Counted from the stretch's first letter, positions 25,946 through 36,922 are shown. The stretch: DNA of 64,000 bases from an uncultured Psychroserpens sp. (GCF_947500255.1 NZ_CANMRL010000007.1:62001-126000), one strand, 5' to 3'. Notes: a model not told the origin generated them from the sequence alone. Translations and numbers: made by a program.

Positions 25946-28555
25946 TTAAATTTCTTCTGAAACAAAACTTGCTTCGTTTCTAAATACGAGTTTATCGTCA
26001 AACGAATCCAGTAAAATAATACTATCTGTTGTTACTTTTCCTGATAAAATTTCTTTGCTCAAAGCATTTAATACTTCTTTTTGAATCACTCGTTTTACAG
26101 GTCTTGCTCCATATTCTGGATTAAATCCTTTTTCAGCTAAATACCCTATAGCCTCAGGAGTTGCGTCAAAAGTGATGCCTTGTTTTGCAATCATTTTTTG
26201 AACACCTTTTAGCTGCAGACCAACAATGTCTTTAATATTGGCTTTGCTTAACGGTGTAAACATAATAGTATCATCAATTCGGTTTAAAAACTCCGGACGA
26301 ACACTTTGCTTTAATAAGCCTAAGACATCAATTTTAGCGGCTTCAATTGCTGAATCTATATCTTTTATTGCTTCAAATCGTTCTTGTATAATATGACTTC
26401 CTAAATTAGATGTCATGATTATGATGGTATTTTTGAAATCAGCCACACGACCTTTATTGTCTGTTAATCGACCTTCATCCAATACTTGTAATAAAATATT
26501 GAACGTATCAGGGTGTGCTTTTTCGATTTCATCTAGCAATACTACAGAATAAGGTTTCCTACGAACAGCTTCAGTTAATTGTCCGCCTTCATCATAACCA
26601 ACATATCCTGGAGGCGCACCAACTAATCGACTTACACTATGACTTTCTTGAAACTCACTCATGTCAATTCTAGTCATCGCATTCTCATCATCAAACAAGT
26701 ATTCTGCTAACGCTTTTGCTAATTCAGTCTTACCAACACCTGTTGTTCCCAAGAATAAAAAGGTGCCGACTGGTTTTTGTGGATTTTGTAAACCTGCCCT
26801 TGAACGTCTTACAGCATCACTAACGGCAGTTATAGCCTCTTCTTGTCCAACAACACGTTTGTGTAATTCGTCCTCCAGTTTCAGTAATTTATCTCGCTCA
26901 CTCTGTAGCATCTTTGTTACAGGAATACCTGTCCATTTTGCTACAACTTCAGCTATATCATCGTAAGTAACCTCTTCTTTGATTAGTGAACTTTCACTCT
27001 GATTTTTTTGTAATTCTTTCTGAAAGCCTTCAAGAGCCTCTTGTGCCTCTTTAATTTTTCCGTAGCGAATTTCAGCTACTTTTTCATAGTCACCTTCACG
27101 CTCTGCACGTTCGGCTTCAAGTTTGTACTCTTCAATATTTGATTTTGTGGTTTGAATATTATCAACCACTTCCTTTTCACTTTTCCATTTCGCATTAATC
27201 TCGTTGCGCTCTTCCTTAAGGTTCGCCAGATCTGAACGTAAAGATTTTAATTTCACTTCATCTTTTTCTCGCTTAATGGCTTCAATTTCAATTTCCAGTT
27301 GCATAATCTTTCGATCTAATACATCAAGTTCTTCAGGTTTTGAATTGATTTCCATGCGTAATTTAGAGGCAGCTTCATCCATAAGATCAATAGCTTTATC
27401 TGGAAGAAAACGATTCGTGATGTAACGTTCTGAAAGCTCTACAGCTCCAATAATAGCTTCATCTTTAATACGTACTTTATGATGGGTTTCATACTTTTCT
27501 TTAATACCTCGTAGAATAGAGATTGCACTTTCAGTATCAGGCTCATCGACCATGACTTTTTGAAAACGACGCTCTAAGGCTTTATCCTTTTCAAAATACT
27601 TTTGGTATTCATCTAGTGTGGTTGCACCAATAGCACGCAGTTCACCACGAGCTAAAGCAGGTTTCAGGATATTTGCTGCATCCATAGCACCTTGACCGCC
27701 TCCAGCACCAACCAACGTGTGGATCTCATCAATAAATAAAACGATATCTCCCTCGCTGGTCGTCACTTCTTTAATCACGGCTTTTAAACGTTCTTCAAAT
27801 TCGCCTTTAAATTTCGCACCAGCAATTAAAGCACCCATATCCAGTGCGTAGATTTGCTTATCAATCAAATTTTCTGGAATATCGCCATCAATGATACGAT
27901 GTGCTAAACCTTCTGCTATAGCTGTTTTACCAGTACCTGGTTCTCCAACCAAAATCGGATTGTTCTTAGTACGTCTTGATAAAATTTGAAGAATTCGTCG
28001 TATTTCTTCATCGCGACCAATCACAGGATCGAGTTTACCGTCTTTGGCTAACTGATTGAGATTCTTAGCGTATTTATTAAGTGAATTATAAGTGTCTTCC
28101 TGACTTTGAGAAGTCACTCGGTCACCTTTACGCAGCTCTTCAATAGCTACATTTAATGCATTTTCAGTGACACCTTGATCCTTGAGCATTTGGGCAATTT
28201 TGCTTTTCGACTTAAAAACTGCCAATATCAAATGTTCTACGGAAACGAACTCATCATTCATTTTTTTAGCAATGATAGATGCTTCGTTAAGAGATTTGCT
28301 AGCTTCACGCGAGATCATGAGATCTGCTCCTGATACTTTCGCAAAACTTTCCAATTGCTTATCTAAGGCTAACTTTAATACGTCTATATTAACATTCAGT
28401 TTCTTCAAAATGAATGGTAATACATTCTCATCAACATCGAAAATGGCCTTAATAATGTGCTCATTTTCTATTTGTTGATGTCCCATGCTTTGCGCCAGCT
28501 GTTGTGCCTGCTGAATCGCCTCTTGGGATTTTATAGTATAATTATTAAAATTCAT
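25946..28555 (-). CDS. clpB: ATP-dependent chaperone ClpB
   Basis: This 869-residue Hsp100 disaggregase has the N-domain, AAA+ domain 1 with Walker A GEPGTGKT and the arginine-rich region, a coiled-coil middle domain (about 400-530, rich in E/K/L), AAA+ domain 2 with Walker A GTTGVGKT, and a D2-small C-terminus. With DnaK it solubilises aggregated proteins. Length and order match ClpB rather than ClpA/ClpC. A divergent ytxJ gene begins 207 bases upstream. The intergenic region holds two similar TGAC-type motifs, possibly involved in stress control. Confidence 0.97.
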   Translation of the reverse strand: MNFNNYTIKSQEAIQQAQQLAQSMGHQQIENEHIIKAIFDVDENVLPFILKKLNVNIDVLKLALDKQLESFAKVSGADLMISREASKSLNEASIIAKKMNDEFVSVEHLILAVFKSKSKIAQMLKDQGVTENALNVAIEELRKGDRVTSQSQEDTYNSLNKYAKNLNQLAKDGKLDPVIGRDEEIRRILQILSRRTKNNPILVGEPGTGKTAIAEGLAHRIIDGDIPENLIDKQIYALDMGALIAGAKFKGEFEERLKAVIKEVTTSEGDIVLFIDEIHTLVGAGGGQGAMDAANILKPALARGELRAIGATTLDEYQKYFEKDKALERRFQKVMVDEPDTESAISILRGIKEKYETHHKVRIKDEAIIGAVELSERYITNRFLPDKAIDLMDEAASKLRMEINSKPEELDVLDRKIMQLEIEIEAIKREKDEVKLKSLRSDLANLKEERNEINAKWKSEKEVVDNIQTTKSNIEEYKLEAERAEREGDYEKVAEIRYGKIKEAQEALEGFQKELQKNQSESSLIKEEVTYDDIAEVVAKWTGIPVTKMLQSERDKLLKLEDELHKRVVGQEEAITAVSDAVRRSRAGLQNPQKPVGTFLFLGTTGVGKTELAKALAEYLFDDENAMTRIDMSEFQESHSVSRLVGAPPGYVGYDEGGQLTEAVRRKPYSVVLLDEIEKAHPDTFNILLQVLDEGRLTDNKGRVADFKNTIIIMTSNLGSHIIQERFEAIKDIDSAIEAAKIDVLGLLKQSVRPEFLNRIDDTIMFTPLSKANIKDIVGLQLKGVQKMIAKQGITFDATPEAIGYLAEKGFNPEYGARPVKRVIQKEVLNALSKEILSGKVTTDSIILLDSFDDKLVFRNEASFVSEEI

Positions 28556-28762
28556 ATATCTTGAACTATTATTTTATTAGTATTTTTCGGAAGCTATAGG
28601 TCAATAACCTTACCAATTATAAAAGATGAAAATTAAACGACAAAATGACCGATTTAGTGTGTGATAGCGTGACTTTTCGTCAGTTTGTAAGTTTATACTA
28701 AAGGTACGACTTATACTATGGAAACGTGCTTAACGCATGTGAAATTTATGTAAAGATTAACT

Positions 28763-29146
28763 ATGGGATTTTTAAAGAGTATATTCGGATCGTCTGAGCC
28801 AAAAGAAGAAAAAGTATTGCCTTGGCAAGCATTAACTAATGTTGCGCAACTTGCTGAGATCGCACAACGTTCGCAAGCGAAAACGCAAGTTATTTTTAAG
28901 CATTCAACTCGCTGTGGAATTAGCAGTATGGTGATGAACCAATTTGTAAGTGCTTATAACGTTGATGCTAATCTTGATCTCTATTATCTCGATCTCTTAA
29001 GTTATAGAGAAGTGTCTAATGAAGTAGGATATAAGTTTCAGGTGATACATCAATCTCCACAATTATTGATTATTAAAAATGGTACTACTGTGGCACATGC
29101 CTCTCATGGAGCAATCAATGATCTTGATTTAGAGCGGTTTGCTTAA
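28763..29146 (+). CDS. ytxJ: Bacillithiol-system protein YtxJ
   Basis: This 127-residue thioredoxin-fold protein carries HSTRCGISSM, the single-cysteine active site of YtxJ monothiol bacilliredoxins. The known B. subtilis protein and its Bacteroidota relatives are linked to bacillithiol redox chemistry. Its partners bshA, bshB and bshC are not in the window. The gene is divergent from clpB, so a shared regulatory region is possible. Confidence 0.9.
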   Translation: MGFLKSIFGSSEPKEEKVLPWQALTNVAQLAEIAQRSQAKTQVIFKHSTRCGISSMVMNQFVSAYNVDANLDLYYLDLLSYREVSNEVGYKFQVIHQSPQLLIIKNGTTVAHASHGAINDLDLERFA

Positions 29147-29269
29147 ATTTTTGAAGAGCTAAATAGTGCTAATTAAATATAAATACTTATTTTGGTTCAA
29201 TACATCTATAGGTCTTTAAATTTGAGTTGAAAGTACAGTGTATTTGTATGCTTCTATTAAAATTAAATT

Positions 29270-30079
29270 ATGAAGAAACTAATACGAGTTATTTTGGGCA
29301 AATTTGGATTAGACATTGTTCGATCAAACAGTTTCAAAGGAGATGTTTATGCATTGAATAAAAACTTCGAAAACCTAGTCTCTAATTTTGAAAGCTTGTT
29401 TGGTCAAAAGTTTGGTGAGATTCCTGAAAATGAAACACGATCTGAGCTCATCAAAGATTTATCTGGAACGCCACCATCTGAGGCCTATTTCATTATCAAC
29501 TCATTACACAAGACCAGAACTATTGAAGGGGAGGTTTGTGAGTTTGGTGTGGCACAAGGAAAAACCTCTCAACTCATCGCTAATGAAATAAGAGATTGGA
29601 CTAAAAAACTTCATTTATTTGATTCATTCGAAGGTCTTCCTGAACCTACAGAAAAAGATGTACTTAAAGATGATATTTTTAATTTAGGAGATATTAAAGC
29701 TTATGCTGGTACTATTAGTAATCCCGAAACTTTAGTAAGGAACGGACTAGACAAAATGAAATTCCCAGAAGACAGGTTTGTGGTTCATAAAGGATTTATT
29801 GAAGAATTAATAAAGACCAAATTTGAATCCTTTCCTAAGTGTGTGTCATTTGCTTATGTCGATTTCGATTTCTACGAACCAATTCAAATTGCTCTAGATT
29901 TTCTGCATAAAGTCTCTAAGAAAGGCGCTATTTTTATGATTGATGATTATGATTTCTTTTCAACAGGAGCGAAAACAGCTGTTGATGAATTTACTAAGCA
30001 GCATACTGGTGTCTATGAGGTATTTATTCCAGAGAACATATATGGACATTTTGCAATTCTGAAAAAAATAAGAGACTGA
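29270..30079 (+). CDS. TylF/MycF-family methyltransferase
   Basis: This 269-residue SAM-dependent methyltransferase has the SAM motif EVCEFGVAQGKTSQLIANEI, a DSFEGLPEP motif, and metal ligands in FAYVDFDFYEP and MIDDYDFFSTGAKTAVDEF, characteristic of the macrocin O-methyltransferase (TylF) superfamily. In Actinobacteria it methylates sugars. Here there are no natural-product or glycosylation genes nearby, so a sugar or glycan O-methylation role is only a guess. About 260 bases of spacer without an ORF follow it. Confidence 0.88.
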   Translation: MKKLIRVILGKFGLDIVRSNSFKGDVYALNKNFENLVSNFESLFGQKFGEIPENETRSELIKDLSGTPPSEAYFIINSLHKTRTIEGEVCEFGVAQGKTSQLIANEIRDWTKKLHLFDSFEGLPEPTEKDVLKDDIFNLGDIKAYAGTISNPETLVRNGLDKMKFPEDRFVVHKGFIEELIKTKFESFPKCVSFAYVDFDFYEPIQIALDFLHKVSKKGAIFMIDDYDFFSTGAKTAVDEFTKQHTGVYEVFIPENIYGHFAILKKIRD

Positions 30080-30340
30080 TTTAGAGATCTACTTCTATCC
30101 ATCACACCAATAAGTGATGAATTAGTTACTACTCATGTAAAAAATACAATGGTATTGGAAGGCCACCAAATGAAGATTGGTAGTTGTTGTATGGCGTGTG
30201 ATATACCAGTCGTGTACGTTGCTAATTAACACCATTAAAACACTAGAGCTGAGATTAGGATAAGACAATCATAGATTTGGAAAAGTATAGTAATGGAGAT
30301 AGACTCAACTTTGTATTGTAATTAAAAAACAATATAAAAA

Positions 30341-31096
30341 ATGAGACAAAAAACAGCAATTATTACAGGAGCAAGCCGAGGATTGGGTCGCGATATGGCA
30401 CTTAATCTCGCAAAAGATGGAGCGAATATTATATTTTCATACCACAGTAATGAAGCGAAAGCAAAGGAAGTGATTTCAGAGATTGAATCGCTCGGGCAAA
30501 AAGCAATTGCTTTTCCTTTTGATGCGAATGACTATAATAGCGGAAAAGAATTCATTAGCAAGGCTACTGCATATTTAAATGAAGAGTATGGGAGCCCAAA
30601 TTTCGATTTTTTGATTAATAATGCAGGCACAGGAACATATAATCTCATTACTGATACTACAGTAGCACAATTTGACGACATGATGAATGTGCATCTTAAA
30701 AGCATCTATTTTTTGACACAGGTAGCATTACCACATATCAACGAAGGCGGCCGAATTATCAATATCTCTAGTGGATTGGCACGTTTTAGTTTACCAGGTA
30801 TGTCGGCTTACGCCATGATGAAAGGCGGATTAGAGGTGTTTACACGTTATTTGGCAAAAGAATTGGGATCAAGACAAATCACAGCTAATGTGATTGCTCC
30901 TGGAGCTATAGCAACTGATTTTGCAGGAGGTAGTAATCGTGATCCAGAAAAAGGAGCCTTGATAGCTAGTATTACAGCTCTAGGACGTGTAGGTGAAGCC
31001 GAAGATATTGGAGGCACTGTCGCTTTCTTATGTTCGGATAGAGCAGGATGGGTTAACGGACAACGTATTGAAGTCTCTGGTGGCATGTTAGTGTAA
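30341..31096 (+). CDS. SDR-family oxidoreductase
   Basis: This 251-residue classical short-chain dehydrogenase has the cofactor motif TGASRGLGRD, NNAG in the middle, and the active-site YxxxK in SAYAMMKGG, plus the C-terminal WVNGQRIEVSGGM. The substrate is unknown. An AraC-family regulator starts 21 bases downstream in the same direction; the two probably form one operon, and the regulator may control the SDR. Confidence 0.94.
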   Translation: MRQKTAIITGASRGLGRDMALNLAKDGANIIFSYHSNEAKAKEVISEIESLGQKAIAFPFDANDYNSGKEFISKATAYLNEEYGSPNFDFLINNAGTGTYNLITDTTVAQFDDMMNVHLKSIYFLTQVALPHINEGGRIINISSGLARFSLPGMSAYAMMKGGLEVFTRYLAKELGSRQITANVIAPGAIATDFAGGSNRDPEKGALIASITALGRVGEAEDIGGTVAFLCSDRAGWVNGQRIEVSGGMLV

Positions 31097-31117
31097 GATC
31101 TTTTCCATAAATTTATA

Positions 31118-32038
31118 ATGATGAAAGACCTAAAGCATTTTAAAAGAATAGGAGATTACCATAATTTGGCAAATATTGCAGCACCTGAGCATCCGTTGAT
31201 TAGTCTAGTAGATTATAGTGAGGTACAGTATCCAGAAGATATACATACTTTAAAATGGAAACAGGATTACTATACCATCGGATTAAAGCGTAACATACCT
31301 TATAAGTTTTTTTATGGTCAGCAAGAATATGATTTTGATGAAGGTGTCATGACATTCGTGGCACCACATCAAGTCATGAGTTTAGGGAGTAATCCTAATG
31401 TAACTAGTGATAAACCTTCTGGTTGGTTGTTGTTGGTGCATCCCGATTTTTTATGGCATACATCTTTGTCCAAACGCATTAAGGACTATGAGTTTTTTGG
31501 TTATGCTATTAACGAAGGTTTATTTCTTTCTGAAAAAGAAGAGCAGATGATGGTTGATCTTCTGAAAAATATACAACGAGAATACCAATCTAATATTGAT
31601 AAGTTTAGTCAGAATATTATTATCTCACAATTGGAGTTACTGCTTAATTATGCTGAACGGTTCTATGAACGTCAGTTTATTACACGACAAATTACAAATC
31701 ATGGAATCTTAACGCGTTTGGAAATACTATTATCAGATTATTTTGAAGATGATAATTTGATTGATAAAGGATTACCTACAGTACAATGGGTTGCAGAAAA
31801 CCTTAACTTGTCGCCAAACTATTTGAGCGGCATACTTAAATCACTTACTGGACAAAGCACGCAGCAGCACATTCATAATAAATTGATAGAAAAAGCCAAA
31901 GAGCAACTATCAACATCTATGCTTTCAGTTAGTGAAATTGCTTACGGTTTGGGTTTTGAACGTCCTGCATCATTTACAAAGCTTTTCAAAAGTAAAACGG
32001 AACAATCGCCATTAGAATTTAGAAAAACTTTTAATTGA
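31118..32038 (+). CDS. AraC-family transcriptional regulator
   Basis: This 306-residue protein has an N-terminal cupin-like sensor region (about 1-190) and a C-terminal double helix-turn-helix (about 220-303) with WVAENLNLSPNYLSGILK, SVSEIAYGLGFERPASFTKL and SPLEFRK, all typical of AraC/XylS. It starts with two consecutive ATG codons. The position right after the SDR gene suggests local regulation in response to the SDR substrate. Confidence 0.94.
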   Translation: MMKDLKHFKRIGDYHNLANIAAPEHPLISLVDYSEVQYPEDIHTLKWKQDYYTIGLKRNIPYKFFYGQQEYDFDEGVMTFVAPHQVMSLGSNPNVTSDKPSGWLLLVHPDFLWHTSLSKRIKDYEFFGYAINEGLFLSEKEEQMMVDLLKNIQREYQSNIDKFSQNIIISQLELLLNYAERFYERQFITRQITNHGILTRLEILLSDYFEDDNLIDKGLPTVQWVAENLNLSPNYLSGILKSLTGQSTQQHIHNKLIEKAKEQLSTSMLSVSEIAYGLGFERPASFTKLFKSKTEQSPLEFRKTFN

Positions 32039-32059
32039 AATACGTGATTTACATTGAGT

Positions 32060-35000
32060 TTATTCCTTAATAATCTTTATTGTTTTTTCTTGTGCATTAG
32101 ACGTAATTGTGATCAAGTATATGCCATTTGAAATAGCTTTTAAATCTAGACTTCCATCAAGACTATTAATGTCTTTGGTTAAAATTTCTCGCCCTAATAG
32201 CGATGTGATTTTTACAGTTTCAATTGGTGTATTATTTGATAGAAACAGCTTATCTTTTACTGGGTTTGGGTAGATGGATAGATTTGAAAATGTTCCATTT
32301 TCAGTACTTAAGTTTTCTTCCACAAATTCTGTCATCCAAGTATTGGTAATTATAGCTGGATTGAAATCAAAGTAAATTTCTGCTGTATTAAGAATAATAT
32401 CTCCTATGGCATAATCTGGGAATGGTTTTATTTTAAAAGTGATATAACCATGTCCTGTAGTAGAGTCATCATCTTCTGAAGGTGGTAGATTAATTCCGAA
32501 GAAATTCCACACCAAATCTTTATTTACACGTTCTAAGCTGTAGGCATGGCTAGCATCCACCATTCTAAGTGTGGACTCATCCAGTTGCTCGTCTAAAACA
32601 TCTTCAACTCTTATATTGATTGCATTTGCAGTTCCCGTATTTTCAAATCGTATGGTATAAGTCAAATAATCATCTGTTGTAAATTGGGAAAATACAATCT
32701 CAGGACCATGACGTTCGGTAATATCATTTGGATCATATGAACCTACAATAGTTTGTGTTAAACTCGATGAATTGTTTAATGGTAAAATGTCTCCTGTAAG
32801 CATAGTTATATCTACAGAGTTTGTAACTAATTGCCCCAGACTTACTGTTGGAAGTGTAGGAACGCCCATTCTTACCCAAAGATAGCGAGTTTGATAGGGT
32901 TCTAAATTTGAAAATGTATATGAGAAACCAGTTGGTGTTGCTGTAATATTAGCAGAATTTAGCGTAAGCCAACTTTCAGATACACCAAGTAAGTTTAGTG
33001 CACTATCCATAGTAAAATCAATAGTTCCAGATGGGACGGCAATATTAGAATTGTTTGTATATGTGATGTAATTAGAATAATTAAAACCTGGAACAGCAGC
33101 CTCTAAATTTGACGAAATATTAACCGACAAATCGTTATAAGGAGTCACTGTAATTGGAAAATCATAAGTCGTAATACCAGAACCAATAGGGACGGTTATA
33201 TTGGAATAACTAGCAGTGGTTGTATTATTTGCGGCATATTCTGTATTTACAGTATAACTTAGATTATAAGTAGTACTAGGATTAGATTCGTATAAGTAAT
33301 GTGGTGACACATATAAATTATGCTCTATACCATCATTGTTCACTTCATAATTAAATTGACCTAACGGAAAGTTGATTTCTCCATCATCTTGCGTTCCATT
33401 GCCATTGGTATCTACAAAAGCGTTTAGTTTTAGACCATCAGATTGTTGTAATTGAAAAATCTCATTAGAATTGTACACATTATCTTGAACCTCATAACCG
33501 TAGTAAGTCCCAAAAAAGTTTACACCTTCTAGACCACCGTCAAAATATCCAAAATTAATATCATCTTGTGTTATGATATGCGTTGCTGTAAATGTTGTAC
33601 TGTCTGTTTGACTAGGTGCTAAACTTGCCAAAGGACCTCCAACAATGTTCAAATCTGGAAAGGACACGTCTGCATAAATATCAGATATAACTGCATTTCC
33701 GTTGTTTGTGACTGTAAACTCATATTCGATGGTATCACCAACGCTCGTAAATCCGTCACCATTAAAATCAACATATGCAACAGTATAGCTTGCCTCCAGA
33801 GGAGATTCTACTCTAACTGTTAGACTAGCGACATCACAACTATTTGGATTTGCAGATTCACAGATTTCATAGTATAAAAAATAATTACCCAATGGAGCAG
33901 TAGATGGAATAGTTAAAACACCTGTGGCACTTAATGTAATACCGACGGAGTTTGTTCCAAGTATGGTGATATTTAAGTTGGAAGCGTCGACTGGTAATCC
34001 TTCAAATGTATCATTATCAAGCACTTGAAACGTAGTGCCAACTTCTAAAATAGAAGTAATTACATCGGGTTGAGCGTTAATATTGTAATTGTCTAAAATA
34101 ATGCCTTCTTCTGTAGTACTTGTATTGAACGTATTTCCAGATGTCACTTGGGCCGTAATAAAGAGGTTCTCATCGTCTTCATCCAATTGATCTAAAATAG
34201 TAGGATAGCTTAATTGATCTTGATAATTAAAATATTGACCTGCAGGAATAATTGTTGTTATGGTAGACGTTGTATAATCTGAGGCGTCTGCCGTTCCATT
34301 GGTTGATGTGATTGTAATTTCAGTATCTACAGGACTTGGGTGTGTGAGTCCTGGTCTAAATTTAAGCGGAAAGCCTTCCTCAACAGCTATACTATCTCCA
34401 TAATTTTGAGTACCATCAAAATTATAAACTGATCTTAAGCGCAAATCGGGAAACCCATCATTATCAATAATGTCAACGGTTCCAGTTTCCGAAGTATTTG
34501 TTGTATTCGCAGATGTTACAGTAATTGTATAGTTAATTGATTCGATTGGCTCATCTAAAGTGTCATCTACCGTGGGAATTTGAAAATTAACACCATAATC
34601 TCCTGCAACAATGGTTTTAGTTTGATTGATATTTGTATAATCAGCGTTACTTGCGGTTCCATTTGTGGTTACAAGCTCTACAATCACATCACTGCTAAAC
34701 GTTCTGTTTAAATTTGTGCTAACATTTATAGTATTACCCTCATTGACTTCATAACTATAAACATTTAGAGTTGGTGTGGTATCATTATCAATAATGGTCA
34801 CCGTTATGGAAATTAAATTATTTGTAGTATTTGCAGATGTTACAGTTGCAGTTATGGTATAGGTTTCGTCGGGTTCAATTAAAGCATCTTCTACTGAGGT
34901 TATAGGAAATTGAGCAAAGCGTTCGCCAGCTAAAAAAGTCACTGAAGTGTTGGTTTCAATATAATCTGATGGCTCAGCTGTTCCAGACGATGTTGTGAAA

Positions 35001-35503
35001 TCTATAGTCACATCTGAGTTAAAATAATTGCTTAAGCTTATACTATAATTATAGCCTTGTCCTTCTATTAGATTAGTGCTAGTTGAAATATTTATTGTTG
35101 GAGTAGCGTCATTATCAAAGATGTAAATTAATCTGTTGATTTCAGTGTTTTCAGTATTATTACTAGTAACAGTTGCTTGAATTGTAAAAGACTCATTATC
35201 TTCTACAGTTGAATCATTTCCTGTTGGAATAGTTAGTAAGTTACTACTCAATTGTCCGGCAGGAATAGTCACAGTTGTATTTAAAGGCGTATAATCTGAA
35301 GCATCTGCAGAATCATCGATAGTAACAACATCAACAATGACATCAGTTGCTGCAGCACTATATAAATTTACTGAAAATGTATAGGTGTTTCCCTCAATGA
35401 CAGCATAATTAAAACCACCATTTGTAATATAAACTGTTGGATCTTGTGAAAAGCAAAAAGCAGACGATAAAGCGATAAGTGTAAGAAGAGCTAATTTTTT
35501 CAT
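32060..35503 (-). CDS. Large Calx-beta repeat protein with T9SS sorting domain
   Basis: I choose the ATG at 35503 (about 1147 residues), since a standard Sec signal follows (MKKLALLTLIALSSAFCFSQ); an ATG three codons earlier is also possible. Four to five Calx-beta repeats (about 25-480) share the pattern EGN..YTFSVNL, TIPAGQ and VEDNESFTI. Then come DUF11/CARDB-like domains (about 560-900), a DUF7619-like region with YDPNDITERHGPEIVFSQ, and the T9SS domain with IYPNPVKDKLFL and IVIKE-type end. It is probably a cell-surface adhesin or biofilm protein. Confidence 0.9.
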   Translation of the reverse strand: MKKLALLTLIALSSAFCFSQDPTVYITNGGFNYAVIEGNTYTFSVNLYSAAATDVIVDVVTIDDSADASDYTPLNTTVTIPAGQLSSNLLTIPTGNDSTVEDNESFTIQATVTSNNTENTEINRLIYIFDNDATPTINISTSTNLIEGQGYNYSISLSNYFNSDVTIDFTTSSGTAEPSDYIETNTSVTFLAGERFAQFPITSVEDALIEPDETYTITATVTSANTTNNLISITVTIIDNDTTPTLNVYSYEVNEGNTINVSTNLNRTFSSDVIVELVTTNGTASNADYTNINQTKTIVAGDYGVNFQIPTVDDTLDEPIESINYTITVTSANTTNTSETGTVDIIDNDGFPDLRLRSVYNFDGTQNYGDSIAVEEGFPLKFRPGLTHPSPVDTEITITSTNGTADASDYTTSTITTIIPAGQYFNYQDQLSYPTILDQLDEDDENLFITAQVTSGNTFNTSTTEEGIILDNYNINAQPDVITSILEVGTTFQVLDNDTFEGLPVDASNLNITILGTNSVGITLSATGVLTIPSTAPLGNYFLYYEICESANPNSCDVASLTVRVESPLEASYTVAYVDFNGDGFTSVGDTIEYEFTVTNNGNAVISDIYADVSFPDLNIVGGPLASLAPSQTDSTTFTATHIITQDDINFGYFDGGLEGVNFFGTYYGYEVQDNVYNSNEIFQLQQSDGLKLNAFVDTNGNGTQDDGEINFPLGQFNYEVNNDGIEHNLYVSPHYLYESNPSTTYNLSYTVNTEYAANNTTTASYSNITVPIGSGITTYDFPITVTPYNDLSVNISSNLEAAVPGFNYSNYITYTNNSNIAVPSGTIDFTMDSALNLLGVSESWLTLNSANITATPTGFSYTFSNLEPYQTRYLWVRMGVPTLPTVSLGQLVTNSVDITMLTGDILPLNNSSSLTQTIVGSYDPNDITERHGPEIVFSQFTTDDYLTYTIRFENTGTANAINIRVEDVLDEQLDESTLRMVDASHAYSLERVNKDLVWNFFGINLPPSEDDDSTTGHGYITFKIKPFPDYAIGDIILNTAEIYFDFNPAIITNTWMTEFVEENLSTENGTFSNLSIYPNPVKDKLFLSNNTPIETVKITSLLGREILTKDINSLDGSLDLKAISNGIYLITITSNAQEKTIKIIKE

Positions 35504-35570
35504 AGTTGACATTAGAGTTTTTTTAATAGATGAACTTTCTTACAAAAGGTTGCGTCAAATTACAAACAAA

Positions 35571-35602
35571 AACTCCCAAAGCATCACTTTGGGAGTTTTT
35601 TT
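35571..35602 (-). terminator. Rho-independent terminator of the 35.6-36.8 kb lipoprotein gene
   Basis: AACTCCCAAAG pairs with CTTTGGGAGTT around a 5-base loop. On the minus strand it is followed by TTTTTG, and the plus strand has eight T at the right. It separates the lipoprotein gene from the Calx-beta gene. Confidence 0.85.
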
Positions 35603-35618
35603 TGGATATATAAATGAA

Positions 35619-36803
35619 TTAACTTCTTCTCATACGATAAGAGTTAATGATGTTTTTTAATTTCAGTTTTAAATCTTCACCTGTATCATAAACCATTTGA
35701 GCATCACTAGGGAAGTGAACTCTTCTATTTCTGGTTAGGTCATATTCTCTTCTATTTAGGGCTCTTTTATCACCTCTAACTGTTGCATAAAAGTGTTCAA
35801 ATACAAACTCACTGTCAATTGGAAAAGCATCAAGTGTCTGACTTGTTTTTAAGTTGGTGTAAACCACATCTGCAATAACTTGAGTTGATTTGAACTGATT
35901 CACTTCAAAGTAACGAGCTCTCACATTTACGATCTTGTCAACTTTTATTTTGTTTCCTAGACTATCCACCATCACATTTCCATTGCTATCTGTTTGGTAT
36001 TCCCAACCATCAACAATATTTTTTTGCCTTAGCTTTTGTACAGTATTGACCTGCTCTGGAGAAATATTAATTCGTTTTAATTGCAGTTGCATTGCAAAAT
36101 CATAATTTAAATCTGATACTTGATTTGCATGATATACTGTCCAAAACTGATTTAATCCATAGGTATCAAAGTTTAAAAGATCAGCTTCCAATTGTTGTGG
36201 AATGATTTGACGAGTTTGATTTTCGATAGACACGATCACATAATCTGTTCCTTTTTGATGAGCCTCAGTCATTAAACTTCTAGTCTCTTCAAAGTTTGGA
36301 TTAATGTTTTCGATATACTTAAAGATGTTATATGCTTCTCTAGCATTGTATTTGTCTTCAGAATCTAAAAGTGTAATTCCTTCATCAATTAAATATTCAG
36401 AGGTCTTATATCTATAATCGACAATCTCCGAAGTATAATCATTGAATTTTAAATTTAGGTTTCTACCATTGATTTGTAATGGCAATACACGTTTAATTGC
36501 ATCTTGTCTTGCTTCTAGATCTAAATAGATTTCATAGATGGTTCTATATTGTTCAGGGTTGCCATCTTTTTTTAAATGTTGGATGTCTTGTAGGTCTTCC
36601 TCTAAAACTTTGTAATACGCATCTTCAAGCATGACGATATAATCTTGCTTACGTTTTTTGTCTTTGTTGTTTTCGAGTTTTCGTAACGCATCATTGATCG
36701 CTTGGTCATAATTACCATGACTAATTGCTTGTTCAATTTGTTTTCTTCCGCTACACGATGTTAGTACCAGAAGAAGTACTGTTGTGAGTAGTAATTGCTT
36801 CAT
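35619..36803 (-). CDS. Lipoprotein of unknown function
   Basis: This 394-residue protein has a lipoprotein signal (VLTSC, C17) and a helical, TPR-like N-terminal half with HGNYDQAINDALRKLENN. The C-terminal half is beta-rich with RITISPEQV-like and NVRARYFEV strands, and ends with DLTRNRRVHFPSDAQMVYD. Homologues are widespread in Flavobacteriia, but I know of no function. It is a single-gene unit between two terminators. Confidence 0.88.
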   Translation of the reverse strand: MKQLLLTTVLLLVLTSCSGRKQIEQAISHGNYDQAINDALRKLENNKDKKRKQDYIVMLEDAYYKVLEEDLQDIQHLKKDGNPEQYRTIYEIYLDLEARQDAIKRVLPLQINGRNLNLKFNDYTSEIVDYRYKTSEYLIDEGITLLDSEDKYNAREAYNIFKYIENINPNFEETRSLMTEAHQKGTDYVIVSIENQTRQIIPQQLEADLLNFDTYGLNQFWTVYHANQVSDLNYDFAMQLQLKRINISPEQVNTVQKLRQKNIVDGWEYQTDSNGNVMVDSLGNKIKVDKIVNVRARYFEVNQFKSTQVIADVVYTNLKTSQTLDAFPIDSEFVFEHFYATVRGDKRALNRREYDLTRNRRVHFPSDAQMVYDTGEDLKLKLKNIINSYRMRRS

Positions 36804-36860
36804 AATTCTGGATTTTATTGATTATTTATATCATTAAAACCAAATATGATGCCAAACAAA

Positions 36861-36903
36861 AAACTCGAAGTAGAAATTGTTCTTTTCTACTTCGAGTTTT
36901 TCT
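36861..36903 (-). terminator. Rho-independent terminator of fahA
   Basis: AAACTCGAAGTAGAA pairs with TTCTACTTCGAGTTT, a perfect 15-base-pair stem with a 9-base loop. It has A/T runs on both sides and lies between fahA and the lipoprotein gene. Confidence 0.85.
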
Positions 36904-36922
36904 AGCGTTTATAAGTGTTTTT

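Noticed and set aside
29270-30079. The TylF-type methyltransferase as part of a natural-product cluster
   Set aside because: No other biosynthetic genes are near it; the neighbours are a redox protein and an SDR gene.
30080-30340. A hairpin CATCAC/GTGATG in the spacer after the methyltransferase gene
   Set aside because: Only six pairs with an 8-base loop and no T run, so it is not a convincing terminator or RNA. I see no gene in this 261-base gap.
32060-35503. Repeats in the Calx-beta gene as a possible CRISPR or tandem DNA array
   Set aside because: The repeats are protein-domain repeats with divergent DNA, no spacers and no array structure.
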